Shown: positions 59,324 to 64,000 of the stretch, one piece after another
How the letters are laid out: each line of letters begins with the position of its first letter
Position numbering within the stretch: the first letter of the stretch is position 1
Source: Methyloligella halotolerans
Lineage (GTDB): Bacteria; Pseudomonadota; Alphaproteobacteria; Rhizobiales; Methyloligellaceae
Length of the DNA: 64,000 bases
Direction of reading: 5' to 3'
Assembly: GCF_001708935.1 (NCBI RefSeq)
Contig: NZ_MASI01000001.1
Location: 831,240-895,239, forward strand
Made by a program: the position numbers and the translations under genes
The notes under the pieces: generated by a model
Told to the model about the DNA's origin: nothing
The model's input: only the letters and a program-made list of their open reading frames with translations
The model's database searches: none

Positions 59324-60490
59324 ATGTCGTCCCGCGAAAATTTGGGCCCTTCTCGCGAAATGCAGTTCGGTGTGTGGCTTCCGGTCTATGGCGGATGGCT
59401 ACGGGTAACGGATCAGTCAGCGGAGCCTGACGTGGCCAATTGTCTGGACATCGCGAAGCATGCGGAGGGGCTCGGGTTCGACTTCCTCTACGCCTCGGAG
59501 AATCTTCTGAACTGCATCCACGGTCCCGAGCAGGCGGTTGCCGACGCCTGGAGCATGCTCTCCGCTGTCGCGGCGACGACGGAGAGCATCGGGTTATGCG
59601 GAGCGATCAAGCCCGGTTTTCGGTCGCCGATCTTGGTCGCCCGCATGCTCGATACGCTCACCAAGATCGCGCGCCGGCCTGTTGCGATGAACATCGTCTG
59701 CGGCTGGTGGAAGACGGAGTTCGACGTGTCCGGCGTCGACTGGCTCGACCATCGCCGGCGCTACGACCGCGCGGAAGCCTTCCTGCGCTCGATCGACAGT
59801 CTCTTCCACCCGCCCGTCGGGATGAGCACCGGGGAGCTCGCCGCCAGGATCGCGACCGCCTCCTCCGGAGAACAATCCGGAAGCGAAGATACGGAGATCA
59901 TCCCGACCTTCGGTTTCCGTGAAGGGGCCATGCCCGAGGTGTGGGTCGCAGGACATTCGGATCGCGCGGTCAATCTGGTCGCCGAACGGGGAGACTGCCT
60001 CTTCGTGAACGGCATGAACGACGACGACCTTGTGCAACAGATCCAGGCCGTGCGTCGGGAAGCCTCCAAGCGCGGCCGTGAAGTCTCCATCGCCGCAAAT
60101 GCCTACGTGCTCGGGGCGGAGAGCTCCGACGAGGCGAAGCGACGGGCCGCCGACGTAGTCTCAAAGCGGAATATCGACACGATCGCGTTCTTCCGCGGCG
60201 TGATGGATCAGTCGGGCGGCGCCGCCTGGGCCGATCTCGAGGAAGAACAGATGGTCGACTCGAACGCCGGCTTCGAACTCGGCCTCGTCGGCAGTTTCGA
60301 GGAGATCCAGGCCCGGATCGGCGACCTCGCCGAGATGGGGATAAACCGCATCATCTGCCAGTTCGACGACCCGATGCGAGACGCCGAGCTCTTCATGAAA
60401 AGAGTCGTCCGGCCGTTGAGAAGCGGCTGGTGGAATCCGTCGCCGGCCACCGAGGCCGGCTCCAATTCAATCCGCAACCTTGGAATGTAA
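59324..60490 (+). CDS. LLM-class flavin-dependent monooxygenase, SsuD-like (second copy)
   Basis: 388 residues from MSSRENLGPSREMQFGVWLPVYGGWL. An in-frame GTG at 59285 and ATG at 59360 are alternative starts. It parallels the first copy through GFDFLYASENLLNCIHGP, IGLCGAIKPGFRSPILVARMLDTL and MNIVCGWWKTEFDVSGVDWLDHRRRYDRAEAFLRSI. A Gly/Ser-rich insert near residue 165-185 (SSGEQSGSEDTEI) distinguishes it. Its stop is 1 bp before the next gene. Substrate unknown; SsuD-type chemistry (C-S cleavage) is inferred. Confidence 0.88.
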   Translation: MSSRENLGPSREMQFGVWLPVYGGWLRVTDQSAEPDVANCLDIAKHAEGLGFDFLYASENLLNCIHGPEQAVADAWSMLSAVAATTESIGLCGAIKPGFRSPILVARMLDTLTKIARRPVAMNIVCGWWKTEFDVSGVDWLDHRRRYDRAEAFLRSIDSLFHPPVGMSTGELAARIATASSGEQSGSEDTEIIPTFGFREGAMPEVWVAGHSDRAVNLVAERGDCLFVNGMNDDDLVQQIQAVRREASKRGREVSIAANAYVLGAESSDEAKRRAADVVSKRNIDTIAFFRGVMDQSGGAAWADLEEEQMVDSNAGFELGLVGSFEEIQARIGDLAEMGINRIICQFDDPMRDAELFMKRVVRPLRSGWWNPSPATEAGSNSIRNLGM

Positions 60491-60491
60491 T

Positions 60492-61832
60492 ATGTCAAAC
60501 GCCAGTAAGAAACAGGCCCATCTCTTGGGTTTCATCCAGCACGGCGTGAATAGCCACGCCACGGGCATGTGGAGGAATGTTCAGGACAAGGTCAATTACG
60601 ACTTCTCTACCCCGTCCTATTGGCGGCACATGGCGCAGACCATGGAGCGCGGTTACTTCGACGCCATGTTCATCGCCGATGAGCTTGCGCCCTACTCCAC
60701 CTACGAGAACAGCTCCGACGCGACCGTGAAGTACGCGGTCCAGTGCCCGACCCACGAGCCGTCCACCATCGCGACCATCGTGACCGGCGCCACCGAACAT
60801 CTCGGCGTCGGCGTCACCCTGTCGACGATGTTCGTGCACCCCTACTCCATGAGCCGGCTGCTCTCCAGCCTCGACCATCTCACCGAGGGCCGCGTCGCCT
60901 GGAACGTGGTGAGCTCCTATTCGAAGAGCGAGTGGGAGGCTTACGGCCACGTCGAGATGACGCCGCGCGGCGAGCGCTACGAGAAGATGGAAGAGTATAT
61001 GGACGTCTGCTACCAGCTCTGGGACTCCTGGGAGCCGGACGCCATCGTCGCCGACAAGGAGAGCGGGATCTACGCCGATCCCGAAAAGGTCCGGATCGTC
61101 GAGCACGACGGAAAATACTTCAAATGTCACGGTCGCCATTTCTGCTCGCCGTCGCCTCAGGGGCGCCCGGTGCTCTGGCAGGCCGGCTCGTCGGATCGCG
61201 GGCGCGACTTCGCCGCCAAGCACGCCGAAGCGATCTTCGCGGTGCATCCGAATGTCGAGCGCATGCGTCAGTATGCGAGCGATTTGGATGAGCGGCTGGA
61301 GACCAAGTTCAACCGAGCGCCCGGCAGCGTGAAGTATATCTACGGCCTGCAGACCGTTGTCGCGGAGACGCGGTCCGAGGCGGAAGAGAAGTACGAGCGC
61401 ATCGTCTCCTGCATCCCGCTGGAAGGCGCGCTCGCCTGGATCTCGGGCCACTTCGGCCTCGACTTCTCCACGATGGATCTCGACGAGAACATCAAGAACA
61501 TCGAGGTGCCCGGCATCCAGGGCCTTTTCGAATCCCTCATCTACGCCAAGGACCCGGAAGGCAAGATCCCGCTGACCGTGAAGGAAGCAGCGCTGATCTA
61601 CGCGCAAGGCATGGGCATGCCGCGGCTCGTCGGGACGGCGAAGGATATCGCCGACCAGATGGAATACTTCATGGATGAGGGCGGCGCGGACGGCTTCATG
61701 CTGGCGGCCACCTACACGCCCGGCTGCTTCGAGGATTTCGCAAATCTCGTGACGCCCGAGCTTCAGAGGCGCGGACGTCTACGGACGGAATATTCGGGCA
61801 AGACCCTGCGGCAGAACCTTCTGCAGGGCTGA
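60492..61832 (+). CDS. LLM-class flavin monooxygenase of the NtaA/DszA/DmoA family
   Basis: 446 residues from MSNASKKQAHLLGFIQHGVNSHATGMWRNVQDKVNYDF, starting 1 bp after the previous stop. The family pattern is clear: YWRHMAQTMERGYFDAMFIADE, TEHLGVGVTLSTMFVHPYSMSRLLSSLDHLTEGRVAWNVVSSYSKSEWEAYG, ERYEKMEEYMDVCYQLWDSWEPDAIVADKESGIYADPEKVRIVEHDGKYFKCHGRHFCSPSPQGRPVLWQAGSS. This group includes nitrilotriacetate, dibenzothiophene-sulfone and dimethylsulfide monooxygenases. It depends on FMNH2 from a partner reductase, here encoded next. The exact substrate cannot be read from sequence. Confidence 0.92.
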   Translation: MSNASKKQAHLLGFIQHGVNSHATGMWRNVQDKVNYDFSTPSYWRHMAQTMERGYFDAMFIADELAPYSTYENSSDATVKYAVQCPTHEPSTIATIVTGATEHLGVGVTLSTMFVHPYSMSRLLSSLDHLTEGRVAWNVVSSYSKSEWEAYGHVEMTPRGERYEKMEEYMDVCYQLWDSWEPDAIVADKESGIYADPEKVRIVEHDGKYFKCHGRHFCSPSPQGRPVLWQAGSSDRGRDFAAKHAEAIFAVHPNVERMRQYASDLDERLETKFNRAPGSVKYIYGLQTVVAETRSEAEEKYERIVSCIPLEGALAWISGHFGLDFSTMDLDENIKNIEVPGIQGLFESLIYAKDPEGKIPLTVKEAALIYAQGMGMPRLVGTAKDIADQMEYFMDEGGADGFMLAATYTPGCFEDFANLVTPELQRRGRLRTEYSGKTLRQNLLQG

Positions 61833-61921
61833 GCCCCAAGGCGGGCGGGCAAGGCCTTACACCGAGCAACGGAGGAGCCTGTGTCCGCCCACGACGCGAC
61901 CGAGAACGAGAGGAGTGGCCC

Positions 61922-62488
61922 ATGTGCCTGATCGTCACCGTCAACGGCAGTCCCAGTCCGCTTTCGCGCACGGGCGTGTTGCTGCGGGCGACCGCCCACT
62001 CCGTTTCCGAGAAGCTGCTGGGCAGCCGGGTCGAGGAGGTCTCTCTCGCGGCGGATTGGAAGGACATCTTCTGCGCGCTGGACCGCAGTCAGGTCACGCC
62101 CCGGGGCGAGGCCTCGCTGCGGACGGCTGAACAGGCCGACCTGCTGATCGTCGGATCGCCGATCTTCCGGGGCAGCTATACGGGCCTCCTGAAGCATTAT
62201 TTCGATCTCGTGGACCGGGAGGCGATGGCCGGCAAGACCGCGGTGGTTGCCGCGACGGGCGGTTCGCCGTTGCATGGTCTGGCCATCGAGCATCAGCTCC
62301 GCCCGCTGCTGGGGTTCTTCAATATCCAGACGGTCGCGACCGGTCTCTACGGTGGTCCGGCGGATTTCGAGGACGGCAAGATTCAAGGTCAGGCCATGCT
62401 GGACCGCATCGAGCGGGCATCCAGCGAGGCGGCCTCTCTCCTGCTTGGCCGCCGGGCGGTGCAGAGCGCACTCGAGGCGGCGGAATGA
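61922..62488 (+). CDS. NAD(P)H:FMN reductase, MsuE/SsuE-like
   Basis: 188 residues; GAGGAG precedes the ATG. Flavodoxin-like fold with VTVNGSPSPLSRTGVLL (phosphate loop), LLIVGSPIFRGSYTGLLKHYFDLVDREAMAGKTAVVAATGGSPLHGLAIEHQLRPLLGFFNIQTVATGLYG, the typical NADPH_FMN_reductase pattern. It would supply reduced FMN to the LLM monooxygenases encoded upstream. Its stop overlaps the ribB start, so the reductase and flavin synthesis genes are translationally coupled. Confidence 0.92.
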   Translation: MCLIVTVNGSPSPLSRTGVLLRATAHSVSEKLLGSRVEEVSLAADWKDIFCALDRSQVTPRGEASLRTAEQADLLIVGSPIFRGSYTGLLKHYFDLVDREAMAGKTAVVAATGGSPLHGLAIEHQLRPLLGFFNIQTVATGLYGGPADFEDGKIQGQAMLDRIERASSEAASLLLGRRAVQSALEAAE

Positions 62489-63722
62489 CCGCGGGGTCCT
62501 CACAGGCGAGACTGGAGGCGCCGGCACGTCCGGCCGATGAATGCTGCATCAGCAGCACCGAGGAGATCATCGAGGAAGCCCGGCGCGGCCGGATGTTCAT
62601 CCTGGTCGACGACGAGGATCGCGAGAACGAAGGCGACCTCATCATCCCGGCTCAGTTCGCAACAGCCGAAGCCATCAATTTTATGGCGCGCTACGGGCGG
62701 GGGCTGATCTGTCTGGCGCTGACGCAGGAGCGTGTCGATGCGCTCGATCTGCCGCCCATGTCGGCGCGGAACGAGGCCCAGCACGAGACCGCGTTCACCG
62801 TCTCGATCGAAGCTTCCAGCGGGATCGTCTCCGGGGTCTCCGCGGCTGACCGGGCGCATACGATTGCTGTTGCGATCGACCCGGAGACGAGCGCTTCTCA
62901 CATCACGACGCCGGGCCATGTCTTCCCGCTGGTCGCCCGCCACGGCGGCACGCTCAAGCGGCCCGGCCATACGGAGGCGGCGGTCGATGTGGCGCGCATC
63001 GCCGGACTCGATGCCTCCGGCGTGATCTGCGAGATCATGAGCGAAGACGGAGGGATGGCGCGATTACCGGATCTCGTTTCCTTCGCAAGGCAGCACGGTC
63101 TGAAAATCGGTACGATCGCCGATCTCATCGCATATCGGCGGCGAAACGAGACCCTGGTCCGCCAGGTCGCAAAGGAGACCGTCAGCCATCCGGCCTTCGG
63201 CACGTGGCGCGCCCTGGTCTATCGCGACGTAGTGGACGAAGGAGAGCATATCGCTCTCGTCAAAGGCGACGTCCACCCGGATCACCCGACGCGACCTTAC
63301 TGCATAGGATGGATCTCATCGCCGATGTGCTGGGTGGCACGTCGGGCTCTGTGCTCCATGACGCCATGGCCCGGATCAACGGTCAGGGGCGCGGCGTCGC
63401 CGTGCTGATCGGCGATACGCGGCCCGAGGCTCTCTCGGCGAGCATCGCCGCCGGGAGCCCGAGCCACAGAGCCGATCTTCACCCGCAGGATTACGGCATC
63501 GGAGCACAGATCCTGAAGGATCTCGGCGCGGTGGAGATCGCACTCTTTCCCGATCACGTGGGGGCCGTCGCAGGCCTTCACGGGTATGGCCTGAGCGTCG
63601 TCGGCCCGGCGGTGCCGCGTCGTGGCACGACGCCGTTCAGGCCGCGAGGGAGATCACGCAGCCGCGAGGCTGGGACGCAGACCGAATCCGCCGCGCCGGT
63701 AAGCCTGGTGCGCAAGAGTTAG
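62485..63722 (+). CDS. RibB-type 3,4-dihydroxy-2-butanone-4-phosphate synthase with degenerate RibA-like domain (frameshifted as assembled)
   Basis: RibB converts ribulose 5-phosphate to the 4-carbon riboflavin precursor. The N-terminal RibB domain is intact ([69 protein letters not shown]). After [11 protein letters not shown] the frame breaks near 63285-63296; the continuation ([15 protein letters not shown]) is in the -1 frame to 63722. Adding one base gives 412 residues. The RibA-like part lacks the zinc cysteines of active GTP cyclohydrolase II, as in RibBX proteins. The gene overlaps the reductase by 4 nt. Confidence 0.88.
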
Positions 63723-63737
63723 TTGGGGGAGGACGGC

Positions 63738-63934
63738 GTGAACACAACGGCCGAAATCGATCCGTCGCGAGGGAGACAGGTTCGCCACGCAACGAGCGGG
63801 CCGCGCGCGATGAGATCGAGGTCGATGCGCACGCCATGGTGCGGAGTCCAGAAATGGCCGGCCGCAGTTCGAACAGAGATCGCAGGGGGATAACCGATGA
63901 CGATTCATCGATCACGAAGACGCTAGGCGTCTGA
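63738..63934 (+). other. Possible small gene at the window end (two frames, uncertain)
   Basis: A GTG with GGGGAGGA 4 nt upstream opens a frame (NTTAEIDPSRGRQ...) that stops early. A second frame offset by -1 continues DEIEVDAHAMVRSPEMAGRSSNRD to a stop at 63932-63934. If one base is missing near 63805 the product would be 65 residues. I recognise no family, and the composition is weakly protein-like, so this is a low-confidence note. From 63935 to the window end I see nothing supportable. Confidence 0.2.
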
Positions 63935-64000
63935 CGTAACTCGATAATTTCACCCGTTCCGGAAGATTTCCGAGAGCGTATGACGGAACACGCATAGTGA

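Overview
The window is a high-GC chromosomal segment from an alphaproteobacterium, most likely of the Hyphomicrobiales (Rhizobiales). The evidence is the gene order mraZ-rsmH-ftsL-ftsI-murE-murF-mraY-murD-ftsW-murG-murC-murB-ddl-ftsQ-ftsA, a DUF2852 protein, an ELM1-like protein, an ArsR-methyltransferase fusion next to metF, and an OxyR/KatG pair of rhizobial type. I see no insertion sequence, prophage, CRISPR array or tRNA.

Layout. 1-17.2 kb: the division and cell wall (dcw) cluster on the minus strand. It ends in a truncated ftsA at the window edge and starts at mraZ, upstream of which lie five TGG(G)-type repeats with a 10-bp period (a MraZ box). 17.4-26 kb: an alpha/beta hydrolase, divergent oxyR/katG, RNase P RNA (rnpB, minus strand), a small exported YHS-like protein, an AmpD-like amidase, a TerB-DnaJ protein, a gamma carbonic anhydrase and small membrane proteins. 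26-36.7 kb: a long 5-oxoprolinase/hydantoinase gene, an exported protein, DUF2852, a GH25 lysozyme, a TetR regulator, a cation/proton antiporter, a RimB-like protease with RimK, a 27-codon membrane peptide gene with its own terminator, and a HAD hydrolase. 36.7-42.7 kb: a methionine-cycle cluster (sahR, metF, and metH split into two genes), with an 18-bp perfect palindrome over the sahR start. 42.9-48.5 kb: a methyltransferase, a COG0523 metallochaperone behind a Zur-like box, EttA, an ELM1-like protein and a TerB protein. 48.6-54.4 kb: a MocR-type regulator divergent from ald, an omega-amino acid transaminase gene and mmsA. Together these form a plausible beta-alanine catabolic module in which Ald regenerates the pyruvate that the transaminase uses.

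The most interesting region is 55.4-63.7 kb. A near-consensus sigma-54 promoter (GG at 55739, GC at 55751), with an inverted repeat about 100 bp upstream, precedes a sodium:solute symporter, a small membrane protein, two related SsuD-type flavin monooxygenases, a DszA/NtaA/DmoA-type flavin monooxygenase, an MsuE/SsuE-like FMN reductase and a RibB-type riboflavin gene. This looks like a self-contained uptake, two-component oxygenation and flavin-supply cluster, probably for an organosulfur (or organonitrogen) compound. The substrate is not identifiable from sequence alone.

Quality note. Five conserved genes (oplaH-like, rimK, metH N-half, ettA, ribB/ribA-like) each carry one apparent single-base loss. 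Adding one base restores the expected family length in every case. Several independent losses in housekeeping genes point to assembly or sequencing indels rather than real pseudogenes.
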